Shown: positions 16,923-25,478, counted from the stretch's first letter. The stretch: 31,431 bases of DNA from Acetobacter sp. UBA5411 (GCF_002409645.1 NZ_DHNR01000015.1:1-31431); one strand, 5' to 3'. The notes: a model not told the origin generated them from the letters alone. Program-made: numbers and translations.

Positions 16923-16954
16923 GATGGAGTTCCGGACCTCGGTCCTGCTCCATC
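16923..16954 (-). promoter_or_regulatory. Hairpin in the leader of the dehydrogenase operon
   Basis: GATGGAG (16923-16929) and CTCCATC (16948-16954) flank an inner pair GGACC/GGTCC (16934-16938, 16941-16945), giving up to 12 base pairs with small internal loops. It lies just upstream of the ribosome site of the iron-dehydrogenase gene. It may be a leader hairpin or, as DNA, a dyad bound by the LysR protein. Confidence 0.4.
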
Positions 16955-17024
16955 TCTTTTGTGCGGATGAAAATGTCTGGCACGGTGCAATCGGACAGAA
17001 AATCTGGCGTTTTCGCCCACCCCA

Positions 17025-17040
17025 TGTGCAAAAATGCACA
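17025..17040. promoter_or_regulatory. Dyad TGTGCA-N4-TGCACA, candidate LysR site
   Basis: A perfect 6-4-6 inverted repeat with an all-A centre lies 36 bases before the LysR start codon, in the divergent gap it shares with the dehydrogenase operon. LysR regulators usually bind an interrupted dyad at this position. The spacing is not the textbook T-N11-A, so the assignment is tentative. Confidence 0.45.
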
Positions 17041-17075
17041 GATATTTCGAAATGTGGGCTGCGAAGGAGCGAAGT

Positions 17076-18011
17076 ATGCACGGAAGACGAGGGCTCGACT
17101 GGCGTGATCTTCAGTATTTTCTGGCTGTTTCCCGCGGTGGAGCGCTGTCTGTGGCCGCTCGGGAGCTGGGCGTGGAGCACACGACGGTTGCCCGGAGAAT
17201 TCAGTCTCTGGAGCAGACAATGGACGCCACGCTCTTTGAGCGGCACCCGCGCGGCTACCGTCTTACACGACAAGGTGAACAGTTGCTGGCCGGTGTCGAG
17301 GCGATGGAACGTGAGGCGCAGGAGGTGGCGTTCGGTGCCGGAGGTGGCCTGTCCGGAACAGTGCGGATCAGCGCGCTGGAAGGATTCGGGAATTTTTTCC
17401 TCGCCCCACGGATCGGAGCGCTACTGGAGGCCAATCCGGATCTGACCGTGGAGATGGTGACAATCCAGCAGATCGTTTCTCTCTCCCGTCGTCAGGCTGA
17501 TCTCGCCATTGGCCTTACCCGTCCTTCCGGAGACCGGTTTCATACAGAAGAACTGACGGACTATCGCCTGTTCATCTATGCCAGCCCCGATTATCTGCGG
17601 CGACATGGGCCGGTCAGGCGCCGGGGAGACCTCGCTGATCATATATTCGCAGGTTATGTCGATGAACTCGTTTTCTCGCCTGCTCTGGACTATCTGGCTG
17701 AGGTTGGCATCGACTCCCGGCAGGTCCGGATTCAGAACTCCAGCATTCAGGCGCAGAAAGCAGCCGTTCAGGCCGGACTCTGTCTTGGCGTCCTGCCTGC
17801 GTTTGTCGCGGAATCAACGCCCGGACTTGTGCGTGTCCTGCCGGAGGAAATCAGCCTGCTCCGGACCTACTGGCTGATCACACGCGGCGATGAAGCGGGG
17901 TCATCGCGGCTCGGCCATCTGTGCCGGGTGTTGCGGAATGAGACCCGTGCTGCCCAGGCGCTTTTCCTTCCATCCCGGAATACCGCTGCATGTGAAATAC
18001 GCCCTGACTGA
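17076..18011 (+). CDS. LysR-family transcriptional regulator
   Basis: A 311-residue regulator of normal LysR length. The winged helix-turn-helix is at about residues 7-65 (WRDLQYFLAVSRGGALSVAARELGVEHTTVARRIQSLE, then LFERHPRGYRLTRQGE). A linker helix follows and then the effector-binding domain (from about 93, GTVRISALEGFGNFFLAPRI). The start is ATG 17076 with AAGGAGCG upstream; an in-frame ATG at 17034 would begin inside the candidate operator dyad and is unlikely. It is transcribed divergently from the iron-dehydrogenase/MHS/MmsA operon, the classic arrangement for a LysR activator of its neighbour, whose inducer is normally the substrate or an intermediate. Confidence 0.92.
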   Translation: MHGRRGLDWRDLQYFLAVSRGGALSVAARELGVEHTTVARRIQSLEQTMDATLFERHPRGYRLTRQGEQLLAGVEAMEREAQEVAFGAGGGLSGTVRISALEGFGNFFLAPRIGALLEANPDLTVEMVTIQQIVSLSRRQADLAIGLTRPSGDRFHTEELTDYRLFIYASPDYLRRHGPVRRRGDLADHIFAGYVDELVFSPALDYLAEVGIDSRQVRIQNSSIQAQKAAVQAGLCLGVLPAFVAESTPGLVRVLPEEISLLRTYWLITRGDEAGSSRLGHLCRVLRNETRAAQALFLPSRNTAACEIRPD

Positions 18012-18101
18012 TCCGGGAAAGATCATTCAGGCGCTGGGGAGATCGATAGGCTCATTTTGTCCAGCGGAACAGAGCATCTGATTGAGGCGGCTGGCCGGAC
18101 A

Positions 18102-18162
18102 GGATTACCGAAGTGTTCCTTGAGTAGTATCGGAACCAGTCTGTCGTAAGATCTCCGCCATT
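18102..18162 (-). pseudogene. Remnant of a second copy of the ANR-like gene
   Basis: This 61-nt stretch matches 507-567 at 56 of 61 positions by my count. On the minus strand it encodes WRRSYDRLVPILLKEHFGNP, against WRRSYDRLVPMLIKEHFGNP in the intact gene. Similarity ends sharply on both sides. In frame there is a TAA a few codons upstream and no start codon, so it is a broken fragment. Three of the five differences are synonymous and two are conservative, so much of the divergence probably arose while the copy was still a working gene. Confidence 0.75.
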
Positions 18163-18180
18163 TAACATACGCTGAGTCTT

Positions 18181-18206
18181 ATTCAGTTTAACTTGCTGAA
18201 CTGAAT
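18181..18206. other. Hairpin downstream of the gene remnant
   Basis: ATTCAGTT (18181-18188) pairs with AACTGAAT (18199-18206) across ten bases. It lies between the remnant and the end of the PhzF-like gene, and may end transcription from the minus-strand gene or mark an old recombination edge. There is no U-tract. Confidence 0.35.
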
Positions 18207-18242
18207 GAGAACTGCCGATCCTTTGTGTTGTACAGGTGGATT

Positions 18243-19085
18243 TCAGACCTGAAGCATCCCTGTAATTCTTGTGATGGTGGAACCACCGACCCAGACTTTT
18301 CCATTCTCGTAATCAACATGCACCAGACCATTCCGACCGAGCCGGACACCTTGACTGGCAATATAATGTTGGGGCGCTTGTTCGCTGCCAATCAGCCATT
18401 GAGCCAGTCCGGCGTTCAGACTGCCAGTAACAGGATCTTCGTTGACACCAGAGTTCATGGCGAAAGCACGCACTTCAAATTGTGCTTCCGTTCCGTCAGT
18501 GGCTGGGTTCCATGGGCCAATGACACCAATGCCCAGATCCATCAGACTCCCGTAATCCGGTTCAAGCGCCAGAACCTCTTCTCGGGAACCAAGCAGAACG
18601 GAGAGCCAGCCGGGACCATTATCCGTCCACGCGGATGCCTGGATGGATGAAAGTGGAATCTTCAGTCCGTGTGCAACACGATTTAAAAGCGCTTCGTCGA
18701 CTGGACCGGACCGAAGGAGTTCTGGCGCAACAAAAGCAAGGCGTTCTTCCGTACGACGAATGGGCACAAGACCGATGCCACATTCCTGAATGATTGTTTT
18801 GCCGCAGGGATGGTTTCCAGCCGTCAACCATGCATGACAACTTCCCAGCGTGGGATGACCAGCAAAGGGTAATTCTGTTTCGGGAGTGAAGATACGGACC
18901 CGATAGTCGGCTTCCGGCGAAGTCGGTTTGAGCAGGAACGTTGTTTCACTCAGGTTGGTCCAACTGGCAAAAGCCGCCATCTGTTCTGTCGTCAGATCGT
19001 CTGCCCCGAGAACAACAGCGACCGGATTGCCTTTGAAAGGCGTCGCTGAAAATACATCGACCTGCTGGAACTCAAACTTCGTCAT
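18243..19085 (-). CDS. PhzF-family isomerase-like protein
   Basis: A 280-residue protein of the PhzF/YddE family, which has a diaminopimelate-epimerase fold. Family landmarks are the N-terminal QQVDVFSATPFKGNPVAVVLGADDL, the catalytic glutamate in NLSETTFLL (E47), TPETELPFAGHPTLGS, and the late NEDPVTGSLNAGLAQWL. PhzF itself isomerises dihydro-hydroxyanthranilate in phenazine synthesis, but most family members stand alone and have unknown substrates. No phenazine genes are near, so a phenazine role is unlikely. The start ATG 19085 follows a TTG at 19088, with AGGA upstream. It lies 66 bases after the unknown exported-protein gene on the same strand; a shared transcript is possible. Confidence 0.88.
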   Translation of the reverse strand: MTKFEFQQVDVFSATPFKGNPVAVVLGADDLTTEQMAAFASWTNLSETTFLLKPTSPEADYRVRIFTPETELPFAGHPTLGSCHAWLTAGNHPCGKTIIQECGIGLVPIRRTEERLAFVAPELLRSGPVDEALLNRVAHGLKIPLSSIQASAWTDNGPGWLSVLLGSREEVLALEPDYGSLMDLGIGVIGPWNPATDGTEAQFEVRAFAMNSGVNEDPVTGSLNAGLAQWLIGSEQAPQHYIASQGVRLGRNGLVHVDYENGKVWVGGSTITRITGMLQV

Positions 19086-19151
19086 CAAGGGTGTCCTGCT
19101 AAAATTGGGACGAAATAAGGAAACGGATTTCGTGGCTTGGACTTTTCTCTC

Positions 19152-20186
19152 TTACGGTGTCATTTCCATGAAAATCTGGCTTTCCGTGTTGATCCCGTCC
19201 GCCGGACGACCAGCCGGTTCGTCAGCACCCATCGCCCTTACGCCATGAATCAGACAATCTCCCTTGCGAACAAGGATCGGGTCCTTTGGTTGCAGGGTAA
19301 AAGGCGTATTGGGATACGAAACGCCTTCTCCCTTGAGATACACTGTGTGCAGCGTGGTGGTCTGCGGTTGGATTATGAAGGCATCCAGAGCGGGATTGTC
19401 CGTATAGGTGCCGTCATGCGGAAATTGCGGGCATCCTCCATGCTCGAGAAAGACCGAATGTGAGACCATCCACCAGTGCAGCGGCGTCCGGAAAACCACG
19501 CCCTGACCGGCGACGGCTGCGACATTGCCGTCGATTGAGAAGATAAGCCTGTCTTTGGGCACATGATAAACCTTGTAGGCCGTTTCATGCCTTTGCGGCG
19601 ACATGAGGAATTCGTCCGACATTGCGCCGCTGAGTTCGAAGGGTTCCGGAGGCTGTTGTGTGGGCGTGGTGGTCACATGCAGATGCGCCGTCATCGTGTA
19701 GGGTTTGCCAGTAAAATCAGAACCGTCGAGAATGAGAAACAGGCAGGACTTCAGCGGAAAAGGTCTGGCAAGGCGAATATGGACAGGGACGCGCTGGTGA
19801 TCTGGCGCGTTCTGTTTGACGATGGGGGCCGCCAGCGTGATGTTCGGAAAATGCGCGTTGATGGCTGCATAGTCGCCAACATCCTCACCGGGTGCAGGGC
19901 AGGCGGGAGATGTCGCCATATGCAGCGAGATCAGGGCTTCACTGAATTTCTCGGAAGGGGAGGAGGTCTCCACATAGCCGTCAATCCCGACAAGACTCTG
20001 ACCCGGCGGAACATGGAAAGGATATAGCGGCTTACGGGTAAGGCCTTTTGTAACGGTTGTGACCGACGCGTCAGCTTCTATTCCCGCATCCGTTGCACCA
20101 GCAGTGCCGGGGAGACAGTTCACAAACAGACTGGACAGGAGCAGGGCCGGGAGAAGAAACATCTTCCGGCAATTGTAGAACGGCAT
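19152..20186 (-). CDS. Exported protein of unknown function
   Basis: A 344-residue protein that I do not recognise. The first 31 residues form a good signal peptide (short positive end, FLLPALLLSSLF core, GTAGA cleavage region), so it is secreted or periplasmic. The mature part has no membrane helix and looks beta-rich, with two seemingly related halves: each has a HVPP/HVPK segment followed by a GIDGYV/SIDGNV turn and later a cysteine-proline element (SPACPAPGED, HGGCPQFPHDG). The four mature cysteines may form disulfides. It has no lipobox in the usual place, though a cysteine lies in the signal region. The start ATG 20186 has GGGAAG nine bases upstream. The PhzF-like gene follows. Confidence 0.75.
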   Translation of the reverse strand: MPFYNCRKMFLLPALLLSSLFVNCLPGTAGATDAGIEADASVTTVTKGLTRKPLYPFHVPPGQSLVGIDGYVETSSPSEKFSEALISLHMATSPACPAPGEDVGDYAAINAHFPNITLAAPIVKQNAPDHQRVPVHIRLARPFPLKSCLFLILDGSDFTGKPYTMTAHLHVTTTPTQQPPEPFELSGAMSDEFLMSPQRHETAYKVYHVPKDRLIFSIDGNVAAVAGQGVVFRTPLHWWMVSHSVFLEHGGCPQFPHDGTYTDNPALDAFIIQPQTTTLHTVYLKGEGVSYPNTPFTLQPKDPILVRKGDCLIHGVRAMGADEPAGRPADGINTESQIFMEMTP

Positions 20187-20411
20187 GACGGCAGGCTTCC
20201 CACAGAATAAATATGACTTGCAGTTTAGACTCTCTGCCTGCGTGGAATCAAAAAAGACTGCTTCTAAAGGGGCATGGAGGTCGACAGGCCAATAATCAGC
20301 AAGATCGCTCCGGATTCCTTGTGGCCGAAAGAAACTGCACGATCAGAGCAAACCGGAACGATCCAGCTTCCGGATTGCGCCCCTGCCATCCTGCGTTAGA
20401 CTGTGGGCCAG

Positions 20412-23381
20412 ATGTCCGCCGCCTTTCCCTCTCCGTATGAAGCGCCTGCTCTTGTCGCTGGTCATGGCTTCTTTTCCTGCCTCACCGTTGACGGAGAGCT
20501 GCTGACGCTTAACCGGACGCGGGCGAAGCAGTTCCTGCAGGAAGAACCGGCACCGCTGGTCGTACATGCCCCGGCGACGGCCCGGATGCTGGGCATGACG
20601 CCACCCGGACAGCCAGCGCCGTGGTTCGATTTGCTCGAACTGTTTGCCTTTGTGCACCCCGCCCGCTCTGTCGCACCCACGCCGCGTGGACTCGCCATTG
20701 CGCTCGGACTTGGTGATTTTGATGGGCGGCGCGTCGAGGCGAATACGTTGCCGGACCTCGCAGCACGTCTGCTGACGGACCTGCGTGCCCTGAAGAATAC
20801 GTCCTCTCATCCGTTCCTTGTCGCCCTCGCAACCCGTCTGGCGCAGACAGGCTGGGTCTGGAGCGGTGCGGTGATGGAAGCGCTGGAGATTACCGGTCCG
20901 GTGTCGCGTGAAGCGATGCAACCCGGTGAGGCGCTGCGGATCTGGGATCAGCTTCCGAAATGGGAGGACACGGCGCGTCGTCCGCCGCCCGGCTCCAACC
21001 CGGTCACGCCGGCTGAGGCCCGGACCCGGCTGGGTCAGATCCTCGGCCCTGATGCGGAAATCCGGGTGGGACAAGCTGATTTCGCCGATGTCGCCACACA
21101 CGCCTTCGAACCGCGCGAGGGGATGGGTTTCCCGCGTGTCGTGCTGGCGGAGGCCGGAACGGGCACAGGCAAGACGCTCGGCTATATCGCTCCCGCCAGC
21201 CTCTGGGCCGAACGCAATGGCGGCGCGGTCTGGATCAGCACCTATACACGCCATCTCCAGCGCCAGATCGAAGCGGAAACGGCGCGCCTGCATCCCGATC
21301 CCGCTGTGCGTCGCAACCATGTGGTCGTGCGCAAGGGGCGCGAGAACTATCTCTGCCTGCTCAACATGGAAGAGGCGGTGAACATCGCCCCCACGCGTGG
21401 CCCGGGACCGGTCATTGCCCTCGCTCTGCTGGCCCGATGGGGAATGGCGACGATGGAAGGCGATCTGTTCGGCGGTGATCTTCCCGGCTGGTTCGGGGAT
21501 ATTCTCGGGCATGGTGTGCTGTCCGCCACAGCCGATCGGCGCGGCGAATGTATCCACGGCGCCTGCCCGCACTATCAGCGCTGCTTCGTGGAACATTCCA
21601 TCCGACGCGCGCAGGATGCGGATCTTGTGATCGCCAATCATGCGCTGGTCATGGCGCAGGCGGCATGGGGGCAGTCGCAGGGCTTGCCTGCGCTGGAACA
21701 AGGTGACCAACCTGAGGCGACGCCTGAAGAAGCCGTGCCAGACGAGGACGGCATCCCCACGCGCTATGTGTTCGATGAGGGGCATCATCTCGCCGATGCA
21801 GCGGACGGGGCGTTTGCGCTTGAACTGTCCGGTCTGGAAGCGGCGGAACTCCGGCGCTGGCTGCTCGGTGCGGAGGGTAGCCGTTCACGGGCGAGGGGAT
21901 TGCGTCGCCGTCTTGATGATCTTGTCGCAGGCAATCCACGTCTTGAAACACCACTGGAGGCTGCTCTTCTGGCGGCCAAAGCACTTCCTGCACCGGGCTG
22001 GTCCGGGCGTCTGTGGATCGAACCACAAACAGACAGGCCGGAGGAACCGCCCGAACCGGAAGATGTGACGGCCTCCCTCTTTCCTGTCCCTGCACCGGTT
22101 CAGCTTGTTGAGCCGGTCATCGACAATCCAACCGAAACGGTGCTGCGTCTCCTGCGCGATCAGGTTCTGGCCCGCACGGTCGGCAACGGCCCGGTGCGTC
22201 GGAATGGCAGCGAGTGTGATCTGCATCCGATGATCGACGGTCTTGGCGAGGCCGCCGACACGCTCGCCCGGGCGCTGAGCCGTATCGCCGAACCGCTCCG
22301 TACACTCGTCAACCGGCTGGAAGACAAGCTGCGCGAGGACACGGACACCCTCGACACCGCCGCCCGCGCCCGCATCGAAGCGATGATCCGGTCGTTGCAG
22401 CGTCGCGCCATCGGCCGTCTCGACGGGTGGGTGTCGATGCTCACCACCTTCTGCACCCCGCCCGACGAAGTGGGGCCGCCGCAGTTCATCCGTTTCATCC
22501 GCCTTGAAGCGCGGGAGGGACAGAGGCGGGGCGAGCAGGATGTTGGTCTGCACCAGCACTGGCTCGATCCGACCCTGCCGTTCGCCGCCGTGCTGGCCGC
22601 GCCCGCTCATGGGCTGCTGATCACTTCCGCGACCCTGCGTGACGAGACGGACACGGATCAATCCGCCGAAGCTGAACAGATATGGGAAGCCGCCGAAGCG
22701 CGTGTCGGAGCCAGCCATCTGCCGTCTCCGGCATTGCGGGCTTCTCTCGCCAGTCCCTTCGATTATTCCCGTCAAACCCGCGTGTTCATCGTCAACGATG
22801 TCGCGCATGATGACCCGGACACTCTGGCTGCGGCCTTTCAGGCGCTCTTTCTGGCTTCCGGAGGCGGCGGGCTCGGGTTGTTTACGGCGATTGAGCGGTT
22901 GCGCACGGTGCATCGCAAGATTGCAGCACCTCTGGAGGAAGAGGGTATTCCCCTCTACGCGCAACATGTCGATGCGATGGACAATACCACGCTGGTGGAC
23001 GTGTTCCGCACGGAGACAGATTCCTGTCTGCTTGGCACGGATGCGATGCGTGATGGTGTGGATGTTCCGGGACACGCGCTCCGTCTGGTGGCGTTCGAAC
23101 GGGTGCCTTGGCCACGCCCGGATATTCTGCATCGTGAGCGGCGAATGCATCTCTCGCAGGGTAATCCCCGCCTTTATGATGACCGGCTGGCGCGCCTGCG
23201 ACTCAGGCAGGCTTTTGGTCGCCTGATCCGGACACGCACGGATCGCGGCGTGTTTGTTCTGCTCGACCGACGCACGCCGTCCCGGTTGCTCAGCGCTTTT
23301 CCCTCGGGCGTCATTCCGCATCGGCTCGGGATTGCTGCGGCTGTGGAAGAGATCAGAACCTTTTTCGCAGAAGAAAACTAG
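20412..23381 (+). CDS. DinG/XPD-type iron-sulfur DNA helicase
   Basis: An ATP-dependent 5'-3' superfamily 2 helicase of the DinG/Rad3 group, about 990 residues. Counting from the GTG at 20403, Walker A is EAGTGTGKT (250-258). Four cysteines have the DinG iron-sulfur pattern: C318, then C383-x4-C388-x5-C394. The DEGH box is at 458-461, and motif VI is QAFGRLIRTRTDRG near the end. A non-helicase N-terminal domain of about 200 residues comes first. Such enzymes unwind R-loops, D-loops and other repair intermediates. The start may be GTG 20403 or ATG 20412; neither has a clear ribosome site, and I chose the ATG. Two long antisense frames under this gene are compositional shadows. The gene has its own 216-base divergent gap shared with the exported-protein gene. 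Confidence 0.92.
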   Translation: MSAAFPSPYEAPALVAGHGFFSCLTVDGELLTLNRTRAKQFLQEEPAPLVVHAPATARMLGMTPPGQPAPWFDLLELFAFVHPARSVAPTPRGLAIALGLGDFDGRRVEANTLPDLAARLLTDLRALKNTSSHPFLVALATRLAQTGWVWSGAVMEALEITGPVSREAMQPGEALRIWDQLPKWEDTARRPPPGSNPVTPAEARTRLGQILGPDAEIRVGQADFADVATHAFEPREGMGFPRVVLAEAGTGTGKTLGYIAPASLWAERNGGAVWISTYTRHLQRQIEAETARLHPDPAVRRNHVVVRKGRENYLCLLNMEEAVNIAPTRGPGPVIALALLARWGMATMEGDLFGGDLPGWFGDILGHGVLSATADRRGECIHGACPHYQRCFVEHSIRRAQDADLVIANHALVMAQAAWGQSQGLPALEQGDQPEATPEEAVPDEDGIPTRYVFDEGHHLADAADGAFALELSGLEAAELRRWLLGAEGSRSRARGLRRRLDDLVAGNPRLETPLEAALLAAKALPAPGWSGRLWIEPQTDRPEEPPEPEDVTASLFPVPAPVQLVEPVIDNPTETVLRLLRDQVLARTVGNGPVRRNGSECDLHPMIDGLGEAADTLARALSRIAEPLRTLVNRLEDKLREDTDTLDTAARARIEAMIRSLQRRAIGRLDGWVSMLTTFCTPPDEVGPPQFIRFIRLEAREGQRRGEQDVGLHQHWLDPTLPFAAVLAAPAHGLLITSATLRDETDTDQSAEAEQIWEAAEARVGASHLPSPALRASLASPFDYSRQTRVFIVNDVAHDDPDTLAAAFQALFLASGGGGLGLFTAIERLRTVHRKIAAPLEEEGIPLYAQHVDAMDNTTLVDVFRTETDSCLLGTDAMRDGVDVPGHALRLVAFERVPWPRPDILHRERRMHLSQGNPRLYDDRLARLRLRQAFGRLIRTRTDRGVFVLLDRRTPSRLLSAFPSGVIPHRLGIAAAVEEIRTFFAEEN

Positions 23382-23470
23382 ATACCGGCAAAGGTTCTGT
23401 TTCTGCGTAAGTTGAGGCACCCTAGGTTTCAACAGAAACGGTTCAGCCCAGTCTGCGCCGAAAGGAATGA

Positions 23471-25066
23471 ATGATGGTTTCCGACAACAGGCGTTTCAAG
23501 AACCTGAGCCCTTTTGAGCTTAAGGACAAACTCATTCGCATGGCGACCCGAAAATCGGGCCGCATCATGCTCAATGCCGGTCGCGGTAATCCGAATTTTC
23601 TGGCTACATTGCCCCGCTCTGCCTTCTTTCATTTCGGGCAGTTTGCACTGGCGGAGTCCGAGCGATCCTTTTCCTATCTGACGGCAGGAATTGGCGGACA
23701 TGCCCGGATGGAGGGGATTGAGGACCGTTTCGACCGCTTTCTGTCTGAAAAGCGTGGGCAAGACGGAATCCGTTTTCTCAACCGTGCGATCAGTTATGTG
23801 CGTGATCAGATGGGCCTGTCCGCCGCTGCTTTCCTGCACGAGATGGCGGAGGGCATTCTGGGCTGTCATTACCCCACGCCGCCGCGCATGCTGCCGTTGA
23901 GCGAGCAGATTACGGGTCATTACGTTCTGAATGAGATGACCGGCGGCACGCTGGCGCGCGAGGAAGTAGATTTCTTCGGGGTCGAAGGCGGTGCGTCGGC
24001 GATGGCGTATATCTTCAATTCGCTGAAGCAGAACGGACTGATTGAAAAGGGCGACAAGGTGGCGCTCGGTATGCCGATCTTCTCGCCCTATATCGAGATC
24101 CCGCATCTCGAAGAGTTCGGGCTTGAGGAAATCGGCATTCATGCCACGCAGGAGACCGGCTGGCAGTATCCGAAGGAAGAGCTGGAAAAACTGAAGGACC
24201 CGGCGGTTAAGATCTTCTTCTGCGTCAATCCGGGTAACCCGACTGCCGTGAAGATGGACGACGCGTCCATGCAGGCCATCGCCGAGATCGTGCAGAATGA
24301 CCGTCCTGATCTCATCATCATTACCGATGATGTGTATGGGACCTTTGCCGACGACTTTCGTTCGCTGTTCGCCGTCTGCCCGCGCAATACAATCCTTGTC
24401 TATTCCTTCTCCAAGTATTTTGGCGCGACGGGCTGGCGGCTCGGCGTCATCGGTATGCACAAGGACAACGCGATTGACGAGCTTGTCCGAAAACTGCCAC
24501 CGAAGCTCACGGCCGAACTGGCGGAGCGTTATTCCAGCCTGACCACGGACCCCGGCAATCTCAAATTCCTTGATCGCATTGTGGCCGACAGCCGTCTTGT
24601 GGCGCTGAACCACACGGCGGGCCTGTCCACGCCGCAGCAGGTGCAGATGGTCATGTTCTGCTTGTTTTGCCTGATGGATGAGCACGACCACTACAAGCAG
24701 ACGGTCAAAAACATTCTGCGCCGTCGTGAGGCGACCCTTTACAAGGCGCTCGGTGTCGCGCCGCCAAATGATCCCAACGGCGTCAACTATTACACCATGC
24801 TCGATCTGAAGAGCATCTGTCGCACACTGTATGGCGATGAGTTTGCTGAGTGGATGGCCGTACGGTCCAGTTCCAGCGAGGTCCTGTTCCGAATTGCTGA
24901 TGAAACGGGAATCATTCTGCTGCCGGGGCAGGGGTTTGGTCTTCAGCGTCCGGCGGCTCGTGCCTCTTTGGCCAATCTTGATGAATATCAGTACGTGTCC
25001 ATCGGTCGATCACTACGGAAAATGGCCGATGAGTACTATCAGGCATTTCTGAAGACCCACAACTGA
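23471..25066 (+). CDS. asdA: Aspartate 4-decarboxylase / aspartate aminotransferase
   Basis: A 531-residue fold-type I PLP enzyme that releases the beta-carboxyl of L-aspartate as CO2 to give L-alanine, with side aminotransferase activity. The PLP lysine is K315 in SFSKYFGATGWRLG. An N-terminal NAGRGNPNF segment binds substrate, and the NPGNPTAVKMDD and TDDVYGTFADDF motifs hold the cofactor. The length, well above ordinary aminotransferases (about 400), is diagnostic for AsdA. Two adjacent ATGs (23471, 23474) follow AAAGGA; the second has the better spacing. In several bacteria asdA is paired with aspT, an aspartate:alanine exchanger, for a proton-motive decarboxylation cycle. No aspT is present in the window, so here it may simply supply alanine or consume acid. 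Confidence 0.93.
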   Translation: MMVSDNRRFKNLSPFELKDKLIRMATRKSGRIMLNAGRGNPNFLATLPRSAFFHFGQFALAESERSFSYLTAGIGGHARMEGIEDRFDRFLSEKRGQDGIRFLNRAISYVRDQMGLSAAAFLHEMAEGILGCHYPTPPRMLPLSEQITGHYVLNEMTGGTLAREEVDFFGVEGGASAMAYIFNSLKQNGLIEKGDKVALGMPIFSPYIEIPHLEEFGLEEIGIHATQETGWQYPKEELEKLKDPAVKIFFCVNPGNPTAVKMDDASMQAIAEIVQNDRPDLIIITDDVYGTFADDFRSLFAVCPRNTILVYSFSKYFGATGWRLGVIGMHKDNAIDELVRKLPPKLTAELAERYSSLTTDPGNLKFLDRIVADSRLVALNHTAGLSTPQQVQMVMFCLFCLMDEHDHYKQTVKNILRRREATLYKALGVAPPNDPNGVNYYTMLDLKSICRTLYGDEFAEWMAVRSSSSEVLFRIADETGIILLPGQGFGLQRPAARASLANLDEYQYVSIGRSLRKMADEYYQAFLKTHN

Positions 25067-25146
25067 GGTCGGAAACCGGTTTTTTCTGCGGGAGTTGGCC
25101 CGACTCCTGTGGACAGAGCCAGACTTAACCCAATGCTAAGTCTTCT

Positions 25147-25184
25147 CTGTGACCCTTGCCGCAACGAAAAATCGTTGTTCACAG
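25147..25184 (+). other. Two-part hairpin before a small unknown gene
   Basis: An outer stem CTGTGA/TCACAG (25147-25152, 25179-25184) and an inner stem CAACGA/TCGTTG (25162-25167, 25172-25177) stack with an asymmetric bulge. It ends 15 bases before the ATG at 25200. It could be a leader structure of the small gene or the end of the asdA transcript; the T-rich run at 25080-25085 just after asdA is the alternative terminator region. Confidence 0.35.
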
Positions 25185-25199
25185 GGGTTAAACCAATCC

Positions 25200-25478
25200 A
25201 TGGAATTTCAGAATCACCACCCGGACAGCGATGTCCGGCAACCCGCGACACAGGAACTGGCGGAACTCCGGGCCTGTGTATCCCGTTTTGCGTCTACCGA
25301 TCCGGTCATCATTGCCTGGGCGGGACAGTGCGCCAGCAATCTTGCCGAAGAAGACCAGACCACTGAAGACATGGTCCGGCTGTCTGCAACAGTGCTTAAA
25401 TTTGTTCTGGACCTGGATCTACAGGCCCGGGCCGCTGTGAAGCAAAGTCTGCCCGCCGAATGGTGTGTGTCTCTCTGA
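25200..25478 (+). CDS. Small protein of unknown function
   Basis: A 92-residue acidic, soluble protein that I do not recognise. It is largely helical by composition (ATQELAELRACVSRFAS, then TTEDMVRLSATVLKFVLDLD), with two cysteines in the body and one near the end. No signal peptide is seen. ATG 25200 is taken as the start; a GTG at 25149 in frame would place the N-terminus in the hairpin. The ribosome site is weak (AGGGG about 12 bases away). After its TGA the same frame stays open for 66 further codons with protein-like composition (25479-25679), so the gene may be the first half of a longer, interrupted one. Confidence 0.5.
   Translation: MEFQNHHPDSDVRQPATQELAELRACVSRFASTDPVIIAWAGQCASNLAEEDQTTEDMVRLSATVLKFVLDLDLQARAAVKQSLPAEWCVSL

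Noticed and set aside
18243..19085. Phenazine biosynthesis role for the PhzF-like protein
   Set aside because: No other phenazine genes are in the window and most PhzF-like proteins are not part of phenazine pathways.
20343..21788. 481-codon open frame on the minus strand
   Set aside because: It lies entirely under the DinG-type helicase gene, is rich in Arg/His/Gly and has no recognisable motif: a GC-driven antisense shadow.
21885..23432. 515-codon open frame on the minus strand
   Set aside because: Antisense to the second half of the helicase gene with shadow composition and no family signature.
23429..24691. 420-codon open frame on the minus strand
   Set aside because: Antisense to the aspartate 4-decarboxylase gene; His/Arg-rich shadow.
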